From Megalobrama amblycephala (taxonomy: Eukaryota > Chordata > Actinopteri > Cypriniformes > Xenocyprididae): a stretch of 64,000 bases of DNA. This document shows, in pieces, positions 1-11,134 of this stretch (within the stretch, counting starts at the first letter, position 1; every line of letters starts with the position of its first letter). The notes below the pieces were generated by a model. It saw nothing but the letters and a program-made list of their open reading frames with translations. It was not told the origin of the DNA and did no database searches. Location: positions 22,889,308 to 22,953,307 of the forward strand of contig NC_063054.1 of NCBI RefSeq assembly GCF_018812025.1, read 5' to 3'. The position numbers and the translations under genes were made by a program.

Positions 1-1719
1 TTCTTTGCCAGTGTGCCATAATTGTCTTTAAATTACAAAGTTATTGCACACTTTGTACGTCGACTCGGTATACTATTTCCAAATGCTGTGTGGATTTAAA
101 ACGAGAAGCTTGTGAATAGCCCAAATTAAATTCCTTGTTTTTAATAACCTCAGAAATAAGATCTGTTCGAACCTCAGAAGGTAACCTTCGGATAAGGACG
201 TTCTGGAAGAAGTGCATGGAAATGTAGTGCTCATGCATACACCATTAATGAGTGTCCACTCTCAACGGACGTCTGTTAAAGTAAGAAAAGACAGAATTAC
301 CTCAAGTAGATGGGAAGGAAAAAGAGAATTGGGCTTCAAGAGGAATTTAACTGATCCGTGTGTGCAGTGAGACAGAGTGAGAGAAGTGGTGACGTCTCTG
401 TATCGGTGCTCGTTGATCCGTCGAGGGCAAGGATCTAGGGTCACGACCTCATTTGACCTGGAATTTTTTTGCGTGCTGACCTTGTGGTAATGAGCGATTC
501 AGGATTAAAACCTCATTACAGGCTATCTGGTACCACGGATGGCAGCGCAGATCTAAAACTGAACAGTCAAATTGTGTTTTGACATATGTTGTGTAATCCA
601 ACTAAAACAATCTAATTTCCCATCCAGATCTGAAGGTCGGCCAGACCAACTCACACAGACAGACACGCGCACCACACTGTGCCAGCCTACATGGTTGTTC
701 GTAACACCAGCCAAATTCCTTGTTCTCCTTAAGAGGCTATTCAGTCTAAACCACTAGTTTTATTTAACACCACAGCAATCGTACTGATAAATTTAGGGAT
801 GTTACATACTCAAAGTGTTTTAAACCCCCTCAGTTGGAAACTGTGCTGATGAAGAGGCTGTGAGCAAAACTGATTCCCTACTTTCAGCTTAGTCAAAGCA
901 GTCAGAGCGTCTCAGAATCTGTGTTTGTTTTTTGCCTCTGTCCACATTCATTGTATGCAGAGAGTGTCAATTACCCACGAGGAGTAAGGCGATGCAGACA
1001 GGACACGGCAATTTAAAGAGCACACTTGTACAGCACAGAACCAGTTGTACTGGAGTAATTGGATCTTTTGCCCCTTTCAACTGACTGCTCCTTCTGTAGT
1101 GTTTCGTATGAGGTGCTTGACAGTCTTTCGTAGTAATAGCCTCGGTCCTTTTAACCTGATCTGGGAAATAAAAGTTGTGACTGTTTCTCTGGAGTTACTT
1201 CTCCCACATGAAGTGGGAGTAATTCTTTTTTATCTATTTCCATATCCAGCACACCCTCTGACTTCTGAATCTAGTTACACTATACAAACACACGTACGCT
1301 GCTCTCGACATCTCTGAGGCACATTTCCATTGACAAGTCAATCTGTTAGTCACTTGCATTTACTTGTAAAAACACTAAACTTTTGGCCCCAAGGCAAAAT
1401 ATGTTTGCTAGTTTTGACAAGCCACTTGTTATCAATAAAGCTAAATAATATCAAGTAACTTTAACTTCAAATGTGTTAGTCCAAATGTAGAAGTGTAAAC
1501 AGATGTCTAGACCAGAAAGAAATTCTTAAAAACCAAGCGAAAGCAAAACTGGAGTTTTGAGGCTTTTAGTCCAAAACTGTTAGATTATACACCATCTGTT
1601 TGCTGTATAGTGATGCACTGATATTAAAATGCTGGCCAATAATAATTATATTAATGCTATGTCTGATAACTGATCATTTTGTCTTAAAATAAAGTATAAA
1701 ATTCATAAAAAACATTAAT
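1..1719. other. Intronic sequence without a recognised gene
   Basis: The sequence has mixed composition and no convincing coding segment. Around 1612-1690 the text (GTGATGCACTGATATTAAAA followed by GGCCAATAA) resembles one end of a hAT-type repeat common in fish, but no partner end was found. Confidence 0.5.
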
Positions 1720-2075
1720 CATTAAAGGGACCTTAATGCCCCTTTTACAAGTTGTAATAAGTCTCTGGTGTCCCCAGAATGTGTCTGTGAAGTTTCAGCT
1801 AAAAAAAAAAAAAATGACGTAAAATGACGGCATGTCAACAACACTATTATAACAACTCTTCCTCTTCTCTAAAGCAGCCCAACATGCTCTCACCCCCTTT
1901 GTTGCATCTTCTCAGGGGCAGGGTTTATGTAAATTTTAGGGTTAGTGATGTCACTATGCTGGGAAGAAGCTTGTTGTAGTCCCTACCAGCCGTTTGTTGT
2001 AATCCTTAAACAGTGAATTCTTTAAAAGAAAATATCTTCCTTTGCATTGAACTTTGAGCGTTCAGTGTGCAAACA
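1720..2075 (+). repeat. Dispersed repeat, copy A
   Basis: This segment starts near AAAGGGACCTTAATGCCCCT and contains GTCTCTGGTGTCCCCAGAAT, GACGGCATGTCAACAACACT and the pair GAAGAAGCTTGTTGTAGTCC / CCAGCCGTTTGTTGTAATCC. A diverged copy lies in opposite orientation at about 39225-39510 in intron 4. From memory, this family is frequent in cyprinid genomes. The class cannot be decided from these copies. Confidence 0.75.
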
Positions 2076-2563
2076 CCTATTTGATACACCCACAGATATA
2101 TTTATTTGCTCCAAATCTTTCACTAAATCCCTCTAATGAAAGCTAAAACACAACTATCTAACTCCTGTTCAAACCTTTTTTTATTTGACATAATTTTAGG
2201 CAGAGGCCAAATTTTCATCATAAACAGCAGCCTCCCGTTCCAGCAATGCAGGACAGGCCACCATCTCCTCTCCGCTGAGAACCAGCCGGGTAATTGAGAA
2301 TCGAGCGTGGTGACAGCCCTCATATCGACTTGAATCTGCAAGCTAGAAGAGAGACCCTGAGTTCAGTGTTAATATGGAGGAAATGTGTCCCTCACTCCCT
2401 CTCCGTGGCACCTTCCCCATGGTATGTTTAACCACTGCCCTATAACAACCATTAATGACATGCTTACCTCAGAGCGAGTCAACCCACTCCCACTTTTATC
2501 GCACGTAAGGGGCCTAGCGCAGCAGAAAATCGCATAATTGTTCCGTCTGTCCTAAAGAGGCAG

Positions 2564-2588
2564 TGCGAGGGGGGGAGGAAGGGGGGGT
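2564..2588 (+). repeat. G-rich low-complexity run
   Basis: Two runs of seven G (GGGGGGGAGGAAGGGGGGG) sit together in otherwise ordinary sequence. The tract is G-rich on the plus strand. Confidence 0.7.
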
Positions 2589-3820
2589 TCATTTTGTGTG
2601 CAGTGGTTGGGTGACATAAAAGCAGATATTAGTGACCTTCTCAAGCCTCCTAATGCATAAGTTAATTCAAGCAGAAGCAAGCGTCTATCATGTTCTGCAT
2701 TAGAATACATTAGGGATACATTATGCATGGATGTTTTTATATACTCTCAGCTTCTTTCTCTCTCTCCCTCTGTTGGCTGGCTGTGGCGTTTCTAGAGTAT
2801 CTGAAAGCGCAGAAGCACTAGAATGCCATTACGCAACAGAAATCATTTTCTATCTCTGCTTTGCTTGTGCAGTATTAACTTTGAAGTATTTTAATTATCC
2901 AGCCACTTAAGTCAAGGCTGACACTCTCACATCCATGACTTCTTTTCATCCACCTCAAAACTATTGAATAACTCTGAGCGCTTACCAAGAGATGGCGAAT
3001 GAAACGGCTCCACAAACACATTCTTAAGTGCTGCATTGCAGTTCCTATTCTTTGACAAATGCCAGGAGACAGAAGAATAGAGATTTTGCTTTAACCAAGG
3101 GTGTAGGAATGATCTGAGAAGCACATTATAAACCTTATCGGCCTGGCTCATGAATATTAATGAGGATATGTTAATATACGCCCAGTAGTTAACTGGTTGC
3201 TGAAAAGCAGGTGGGTTTGTTGGCCACAAGCTGTCATTTTATATGGCCAGCTACCTTTTTTTCTCTAAAAGCACCTAAATAAAATTATTAATGCAAAAAA
3301 AAACAAAAAAAAATCAAAATTTGTCCCTGATACTATTCAAGTGTTACAATAGTCAATATGGCTTTAAGTATGGGGCAGTTTGATGCATTACTAAAGAAAT
3401 ACTGCAGACATGGCAGGTAGGGGGTTAGGTGGGTATGTGGGACGTCCCCTCTATAGATTTCTGTAGTTTGCTGGATATTTTTTATATTTATAGTCATCCC
3501 TCGGCTGGAGCACAGGGCTTTAATAGAGCTGGGCCTCCCACAGACGGCTTTTCCAGAGCCCTATGAAAACATCGAGATCGGCGACAGAGCTCTCATTGGA
3601 CGGACACTAACGAGGGCTGATGTAATCAACATTACTTAGCTTGACATTTTGACTCTAAGCAGGAAAAGAAAAAGACCCCCCCCCCAACTAAAAAAAAAAA
3701 AAAAAAAAAAACTCAAGGAGAGGCTGAACCAGTGTGTGAGCGTGTGTAAATGAATATGTGAACGGAGATAGAAAGTGTGGGTGTTAGATCTGCCTCATTA
3801 TTGCCCTGGGCTACCACAAA

Positions 3821-3925
<105 letters not shown>

Positions 3926-4224
3926 GGAGCATGTCCTCTTGTTCCTCCTGTCTGCCACTGCTTCACAAGCCCAGGGAGATGGCGTACGTGTGTATGTGTG
4001 TGTGTGTGTGTATACTTATTTAGATTAACCTGCATAATGAGACGTGAGATTGTGTGTATGTCTGAGTAATGGTGACCCAAAAATGGTGGACAGCAAAACA
4101 ATGCTCAATGTAAATAATAAAATGCTACTAATAAATGTGTATTTATAATTTATTAATTAAAAATAGGCTCAACTTTTTAAAATGTTTCCTATTCAGAATA
4201 CTGTTGGGCCTATGCAGTTTCTAG

Positions 4225-5380
4225 TAGGGCTGTAACGATATGCGATATGAAACCGAAATCGCGATACGCAGGTCCACGAACCTGTATCGCGATGTGAGAA
4301 GGCAAAATCGCGACACACCCCTTCCAACTCCCAGAGTTATCCTTCCTGTCCAGATCCAATGCTACCACATTTTTAAATTACTATAAGTATTAGGGGTGTA
4401 ACGATTTATCGTAGATGGTGTGTCTCAATCAGCTCTCTAGTTCAGTAAGTGTTTCGGGCACACATTGAATCTTGCAAGGTTTAAACGTTTCTCATGTCAG
4501 TCTCTTGCATGGTCGCGTGAGAAAAGTCGTGGCTTTCTTTCACCGCAGTGCACAGCAACAGCTGTGCTCACAGAAAAGCAAAAGACGCTTGCGATGCTTT
4601 GCTTTAAGAAGTTCTGTGGGCCCGTTCACATATTGCGTCTTTTCCGCGTGCAAGTCAGTTATTATTTTCAAATGTAGCTGCGCGGCAGGCGCGCTCATAA
4701 TGGGATCAACGCGGTCGCGACGCGCATGCAATTCCCAACTTCTCAGAATGCCGCAAGCGCACCGCAGGTCGTGTGACAAGAATCAACCGATCAGCTATGG
4801 CCTTTCCGTAACAAAACATCAAAAGCTCAGCCGAACAGCTGATCATAGCTGATCATAGCTGTACATGGTGGTTTTTATATCTTATCTCCATCAATATATC
4901 TCGTAGTAAAACTAATGCAAGGGCTAGAAATCATTTATCCTTTGCAGAAACATCCTGATCCTCTTGGAGAGCTCAGTTCATGGTTGCATAGCAACGACCG
5001 ACGCCACAGGAGCGCAAGCGCTTTGGAAAGAAGGAGAAGCGGTGCAGCCGCGCCTTCCACGCGCTTTTAGACGCGATATGTGAACGGCCCCTATTCATAA
5101 TTCTAAGTTCATGTTAAATTTAACATGTTCAACTGTTCAACTGTTAATTTGAATACAGAAGGTTTTTATTAAAATTTTATATTTATTTATTTTATTGAAA
5201 TGTGATCTTGTATGTACAACAAGGAAAATTATTTGTTGTTAATTAATTATTAGTTTTTTTAATAAATCTTGTTTGAATTTCAGTTTCATTTTGTTCAAAA
5301 TATCGTGATACGTATCGTATCGTGAACTCCGTATCGAGATACGTATCGTATCGTGACCTGAGCGTATCGTTACACCCCTA
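4225..5380. mobile_element. hAT-type non-autonomous element with 8-bp target duplication
   Basis: The element begins TAGGGCTGTAACGATATGCG and ends GCGTATCGTTACACCCCTA, which are imperfect inverted ends. It is bounded on both sides by GTTTCTAG (4217-4224 and 5381-5388), an exact 8-bp duplication as expected of hAT transposition. Subterminal regions are rich in short ATCGCGAT and CGTATCG motifs. No transposase is encoded. A second left end (TAGGGGTGTAACGATTTATCG) lies inside at about 4392, and a further element is nested at 4618-5091. Confidence 0.88.
4618..5091. mobile_element. Nested hAT-like MITE with about 35-bp inverted ends
   Basis: The left end GGGCCCGTTCACATATTGCG is matched in inverse by the right end CGCGATATGTGAACGGCCCC. 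The similarity extends about 35 bp inward, through CGTCTTTTCCGCGTG / CACGCGCTTTTAGACG. The internal sequence is GC-richer than its surroundings, which explains three chance open frames here. I could not define a target duplication, so the boundaries are approximate. Confidence 0.65.
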
Positions 5381-5388
5381 GTTTCTAG

Positions 5389-6768
5389 TCATAATCAAAT
5401 CATTTATCGAAATCACAATTCATTTATTTAGCACATTTTAAAGTCACAAAAGTTGATCGAAAGTGTCTCAATTTTAAATAAATACATAAATACTTTGAGC
5501 AAAACCTCATATCTAAAGGAGATAAAAAGTAAATTGATCAAAGTAAAATAATTTGCTTTAAATAATATTAAATATTATATTTAATCTTATTAATATTATT
5601 AATATAATTGTATGATATTATAATAAATGATAACAAATAATTTATTATAATATTTAATTTTCAAGGACATTTTTGTTTACTTTTGCAAAGTCCAATGTAA
5701 AATAAAACCAGCTGAGAAAAGCTAATCATCATTCGCTCGTGTCTGTGTATGTCTGGACCAAAGGTTATTCACTCATTTAGTTGATAGTGCACATAGTTGA
5801 GTGCAAACAGTGGGAAAAAGAAAAAGAGGACAAAACCCAGAGAAATAAAGAGACATAAGCCAGAAAGGGAAAGAAAGCAAGGAGAGGAGAATTCACTCCG
5901 TCAGTAGAGGCTCAGTGATTCAGAAAATAAAGTAGGTAGAAGATGATGGCCCCCCGTTTTGATGAATGTTGAGGGAACCGGCAGAATTGCCGTGACAAGG
6001 TTTTCTCTTTTGCTGTCTTGTGCTGTCTCTCCCTCTCTCGTTCGCTGCCTGTCCCTCGACCCCCAGCCCCGGCGTCCTCCCGTTGCACACTACCAAACAG
6101 AAATGTGCTTTCCCAACCACCGTTACCAAGAGCTTTGTCACTTTCAGTTAGAGCGGGGCCAGGGGGACGCTCCGATTTGGCGCTGCACACAGGAACCGCT
6201 CAAGCTGCTAAGTAACGCTTTCATTTCTCTCAGGGATCAAAGCTTGAGCTTTTCGGCAAACCGTGAGATGCTTTAGAAGTGAAAAGGCCACTGAAACTCA
6301 CACTTGCAGCTGGATCTGAATGTATAAAGTACAGTTTTGGGTCTAGTCACGTCTAGTTTGCTTGGTGTTTTCTTTAAATGATGTAAATGTAAGTAAGCGA
6401 AACGAAACATATCACAACCTGTAATATTTTGCCCTAATATTTGAATAATTTTTTCCCCATGTTTTCCTCCTCACTTTCAGTCTTTCTCGAATAGTAAATG
6501 GGCGAATGAGCTATTGGGCTGTACAGAGAAGTGGAATCCAATTCAAAAGCAGATCCAGACAGCAAAGGCTATTTATTCTGGAGTCTGTCATTGGCAGAAC
6601 TGATTGATAAAGTTGACTATTTGAAAACATAGATTAGAAAAAGCTCTCAAACATACAAATAACAGCTTCACACTGTGAAAAATAGTGTTTATCCTGAACA
6701 AAACATGTTATGTAACAAAAAAAAAGGGAAGGAAGTCAAATTCACAATTTTGTTTTTGTTACATATCG
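5389..6768. other. Intronic sequence without a recognised gene
   Basis: The stretch includes very AT-rich DNA (about 5540-5660), then a purine-rich part at 5815-5890 and a pyrimidine-rich part at 6000-6060. Overlapping 73-105 codon open frames around 5912-6276 occupy several frames on both strands and resemble nothing known. Confidence 0.6.
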
Positions 6769-7568
6769 TTTGTTTGTTTGTTTGTTTGTTTGTTTGTTTG
6801 AAAGAGGGAAGGAAGGAAGGAAGGAAGGAAGGAAATAAGGAAATAAGGAAGGAAGGAAGGAATAATCACAATTTTGTTTTTGTTACATAAAATTTGAAGT
6901 CAATTATTTTGTTTGTTACATAATATTTGTTTGTTTTTTGTTTGAAGGAAGGAAGGAAGGAAGGAAGTCAGTCAATTATTTTGTTTTTGTTACATAATAT
7001 TTGTTTGTTTTTTGTTTGAAGGAAGGAAGGAAGGAAGGAAGGAAGGAAGGAAGGAAGTCAATTATTTTGTTTTTGTTACATAATTGTTTGTTTTTTGTTT
7101 GAAGGAAGGAAGGAAGGAAGGAAGTCAATTATTTTGTTTTTGTTACATAATATTTGTTTGTTTTTTGTTTGAATGAAGGAAGGAAGGAAGTCAATTATTT
7201 TGTTTTTTGCTACATAACATTTGTTTGTTTGAAGGAAGGAAGGAAGGAAGGAAGGAAGGAAGGAAGGAAGTCAATCACAGTTTTGTTTTTTGTTACATAA
7301 AATTTAAAGGAAGGAAGGACGGAAGTCATAATCACAATTATTTTGTTTTGTTGCAACATTGGATGGAAGGAAGGAAGGAAGGAAGGAAGGAAGGAAGGAA
7401 GGAAGGAAGGAAGGAAGGAAGGAAGGAAGGAAGGAAGGAAGGAAGGAAGGAAGGAAGGAAGGAAGGAAGGAAGTCAATCACAATTTTGTTTTTTGTTACA
7501 TAAAATTTAAAGGAAGGAAGGACGGAAGTCATAATCACAATTATTTTGTTTTGTTACAACATTGGATG

Positions 7569-7662
<94 letters not shown>
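6769..7662 (+). repeat. Higher-order TTTG / GGAA / GATA repeat array
   Basis: The array begins with (TTTG)n. About nine to ten units follow, each made of a unique-like core (TCAATTATTTTGTTTTTGTT, ACATAATATTTG, then TTTG-rich) and a (GGAA)n run of variable length. The longest GGAA run is about 7364-7471. It ends in (GATA)n at 7568-7662. Poly-(Glu-Gly-Arg-Lys) open frames over it are spurious. Confidence 0.95.
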
Positions 7663-8189
7663 AGGAAGTCAAAATGATTAGAAAATAGACACAAAAAAAA
7701 AAGGTTTATCAGAGCCTAATATCTCTGAAGGATGTTTGATCTGAAAATCAAGTTTCCTTCAATACTGTGACTGCTCCTTGATCTCATATCACTAGCCATG
7801 GTTTCTAACTCTAACTCCAATAGCCCAGCTGTCCTATGTGGCGAGCATGTCATGAGTTTGGAATGGCATTTAGTCGTGTAGCAGCAGATGCCGGAATGCC
7901 TAAGCGAAGCTGGTGAAGATCATCCACACACTTCCTCTCACAAATTAGAGTCCAGCGGTGGCACCCTATTATCAGCAATCACTGCTCCCACTGCACCATC
8001 TGACCCTCAGACACAGAGTCACCTGACCCGCATTAGAAACATTCATTTACAGACATATAATCATACAGTAATCATAGTCTCACCGACCCAAGATTGCCAC
8101 TGTCCACACACTGTGAGGTCCAAATGTCAAAGAACACTAATGAAAATGCTTCTATCATGCATTATATATTATGAACATAACAATTTGAA
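7663..8189. other. Intronic sequence without a recognised gene
   Basis: This is ordinary mixed sequence. A 105-codon open frame at 7888-8205 shows no recognisable motif and runs into the adjacent repeat-like segment. Confidence 0.5.
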
Positions 8190-8490
8190 TATCAAAATAT
8201 CCTAGTATTTAGTTTGTCCTTTTGTTTTAATTACTGCAGCACACGAGTTTGTGTCAAATCTGATGATCGTATTCATGATCTGAGATGATCCAAAGAGCAT
8301 CTTGTGTCTCAGTGGAAACAAACAAACAAAAAAATCTGACAGTCCTTACAAAAAGTCACAATCAATGTCCCAAATTATTTTTTGATTAGACACCTAGAAA
8401 TAATTCTTATTCATTTTAAATCATATTGTTTTTTTTTAATTTTCCAAATTTAAATTTTCAGAGTGTTCTCAGACTTTTGGGCCTCTCTGT
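8190..8490. repeat. Possible Tc1-derived MITE fragment
   Basis: The segment ends with TGTTCTCAGACTTTTGGGCC. That resembles the TCCAAAAGTCTGAGA-type terminal sequence of many fish Tc1/mariner-derived MITEs and the ends of the element at 13878-14866. The left boundary is a guess. Confidence 0.4.
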
Positions 8491-9176
8491 ATTATTAAAT
8501 TGGATTTGTACAGCACAGTTTAAAGTTTTCCCATCTAGTTTCTCATTTTTGGTCTTTGTAATGTGTTGCTGTTATTTCATATTTCCATAACACCCAGACA
8601 TCTGGTAAATAAGACTTAAAGATTTGAAAGGTAACATACATAAACACAATGAGAAATCCTTATCAAAACAGAGATGTTACAAAACAAGCAATGTAGGAAT
8701 TATGTTCTCATTTCCTACACTGAGTAATTGTTAAGGGAGAGAATGAGAGACATCCGTGTGCATCTCTGAGTCTCCGCTGTGGGTGAAGAGAGAAAAATAG
8801 AAATCGTGTGATTATGACTTGACTCCCATGTGCTAGAAAAGACAGCACTCTGGATTTTATCAGGCTACCCAGCATCCCCTCCACTCAAGCGTGATGGCCT
8901 CAGCCATAAGCACCTCATCATCTCCGCAATACACACATCAGCACTCCACGTTCAATTCCCAACTCCACCACAGCTTCCGTAGGAGAAACCCTCAGACCGC
9001 TCCTGACATTACACGCCCCATCTGCTGCCACGGGCCGCCCATGTGACTTACCAGCAAATCAGCAAATCAAAATCAAACGGTTGAGGTTGCATAGATGCAC
9101 ATTTGCTTTAGATTTGACTTCTGTGGAAATGACAACTTTGAAAATATACAATTGGTAGATTTTTTATTTTTATTTA

Positions 9177-9187
<11 letters not shown>
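8491..9187. other. Intronic sequence without a recognised gene
   Basis: I see nothing beyond unique-looking intronic DNA. The part at 8820-9060 is slightly GC-richer than its surroundings. Confidence 0.5.

Positions 9188-9227
<40 letters not shown>
9188..9227 (+). repeat. (TA)n microsatellite
   Basis: A short (TG)n leads into a pure TA run of about 39 bases. Confidence 0.97.
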
Positions 9228-9229
<2 letters not shown>

Positions 9230-9287
9230 CCTTCACTGGAAGTTCACTCATCACTCATGAGACTGGCCTCTGGTTTAAGCATGTACA

Positions 9288-9288
9288 A

Positions 9289-9315
<27 letters not shown>
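9288..9315 (+). repeat. (AC)n microsatellite
   Basis: This is an uninterrupted AC run of about 28 bases. Confidence 0.96.
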
Positions 9316-9319
<4 letters not shown>

Positions 9320-9974
9320 TGCTTCACTCTAATTACAGACTTTTCAGGAACACAGACTGCAGTGGTGGGGTGAAAGGTTGTTATGTAATCATAAAAATAT
9401 GCCACAGACCCTTCTCTCTCTGGGCGTTTCATACAGTGATCCTGACCACACAGACCATCGAAGCAAATACCCGACCCCAAAAGCGACGCAATCCAAATGA
9501 AGGATGAACGTCCTGGGACAGAGGCCAATTTCGGCCCACTCTTCCAGTTTATCTGCTGCCAGCCTGACCTTTGGCTATACAAGAAGCTACACGACTACAA
9601 GACATTTGCAGAGTGTTAACACGCGCCATGCTTTTTATCGTTTGTCTTAATAAAACAGAGGCTGCATGACGATTCGCATTTGAAGGGCTCACTAAACAGA
9701 CAGAAGGACCTCAACCTTCTCATCTCAGTGAAATGTCAAAGTAATGCCTCAGGCCTGCGCAACACATTCACACAGGCACGCCGCGCTGATTGCATATCTG
9801 AGCTGTGGCAGAACCGAAAAGCTAAGATTATTCACCAAACAAGCTGTGCTTTAAACTGATGGTTTTTTCAGGGTCAGAGGCACATAGCAAAAGCTATTAT
9901 TTTAGATTTTGCATGCATTCAAGGCCACTTTTCTTAGTTTTACCATCAGTTCTTCAGTTCCTCTGACTATCTCT

Positions 9975-10287
9975 TAAAGGAACAGTTTACCCATAAATGA
10001 AAATCCTATCATTTACTCACTCTCGTGTCATTTCAAACCTTTCTTTCATTTTTAGGTGGAACACATATGGTGGCTTTGGATGAGAAACAGACCGCTTTTA
10101 TGGTCCTTTATGATGCTTGAAAGCTCTAGTCTACATTCATTGATATTGAATGGAAAAGAGTGACCAGGCCTTTTTTATTTTTATTTTATTTTTACAAATT
10201 TCTCCTTTTGTGTTTCCAGAAGAAAGAAAGTGCCATACTGTTTGAAATAACATAAGTAAATGATTTTTAGGTTAACTCTTCCTTTTT
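9975..10287. mobile_element. Diverged hAT-like MITE of the TAAAGG..TTCACCC family
   Basis: It begins TAAAGGAACAGTTTACCCAT followed by AAATGAAAATCCTATCATTT, and ends near TTTTTAGGTTAACTCTTCCT. The start matches the inverted ends of the better preserved copies at 41431 and 48382. It is probably an old copy; no target duplication is resolvable. Confidence 0.6.
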
Positions 10288-10726
10288 CTTTATTGAATAA
10301 ATCTTTCATTTTTTACCTGATTGGTGAATTTTAAAATCTTAAATTAAAACTGCACGAGCGCTTCGGAAAAATTATGCTATCAAAAATAGTCATTTATTAC
10401 CCCAAAGCCTCTGTCAACAGCAATACGATTGTATTAATCAGACCTCACATGCTCTTTAATCACGGGTTTGGATGCCGTCCACATGGGTGGAACCAAATCC
10501 AGCCATGCTCCGTTTTTTTTTTTTTTTTTTTTTTTACCGGTTTCATGCATGGCTCTGATTAAAGCTTGTGTGAGCGCCAAGGGTTAGTCATTCACCAAGA
10601 GCTGGCTAAACTGAAAATCAGAGTCATTGATCTTTCTTTAAAGAACATGCAGAAAGACTCAAAATCACACACACCCATTTGATCAGATTAGACCCACATA
10701 CAGAGATGCTCAAATGCGGACTCTAC

Positions 10727-10732
<6 letters not shown>

Positions 10733-10777
<45 letters not shown>
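10733..10777 (+). repeat. (TA)n microsatellite, left of MITE
   Basis: A pure TA run of about 45 bases directly abuts the hAT MITE that starts at 10778. Confidence 0.96.
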
Positions 10778-10782
<5 letters not shown>

Positions 10783-11018
10783 GTGTAACGATACCCTCAT
10801 GTCACGATTCGATACATATCACGATACGATATCATTGTGATACTCCAAGACATATGGTAAAAAGATAACAAAAAAATATACTGTTGATTAAAATGCTAAA
10901 TTTGGTTTTACATTGAGAGTGGAAATAGACTTGGACTTGCTGTTAACCCAATGCACAGGACAATGGGGATACCAAAATAAAAATATTCATGATTCTGTGA
11001 CACAATATTGTTACACCC

Positions 11019-11021
<3 letters not shown>
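10778..11021. mobile_element. Short hAT MITE (244 bp) inside a TA microsatellite
   Basis: The ends are TAGGGGTGTAACGATACCCT and AATATTGTTACACCCCTA, an inverted pair matching the terminal family of the element at 4225-5380. Subterminal GATTCGATAC / CACGATACGATATC motifs also match that family. Both flanks are TA repeats, so the 8-bp duplication cannot be distinguished from the microsatellite. Confidence 0.82.
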
Positions 11022-11087
<66 letters not shown>

Positions 11088-11089
11088 CC

Positions 11090-11132
<43 letters not shown>
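11022..11132 (+). repeat. Two (TA)n microsatellites split by an ACACACACCCC stretch
   Basis: The TA runs are about 11022-11078 and 11093-11132. The separator ends ACACCCCTAA, like the terminus of the adjacent MITE, so it may be a relic of a second copy or a slippage product. Confidence 0.9.

Positions 11133-11134
<2 letters not shown>

Noticed and set aside
4465..4852. Overlapping 70-126 codon frames
   Set aside because: They lie inside a GC-rich MITE; frames on both strands are open because of composition.
7207..7577. Glu-Gly-Arg-Lys repeat frames
   Set aside because: They come from the GGAA array; no coding evidence.
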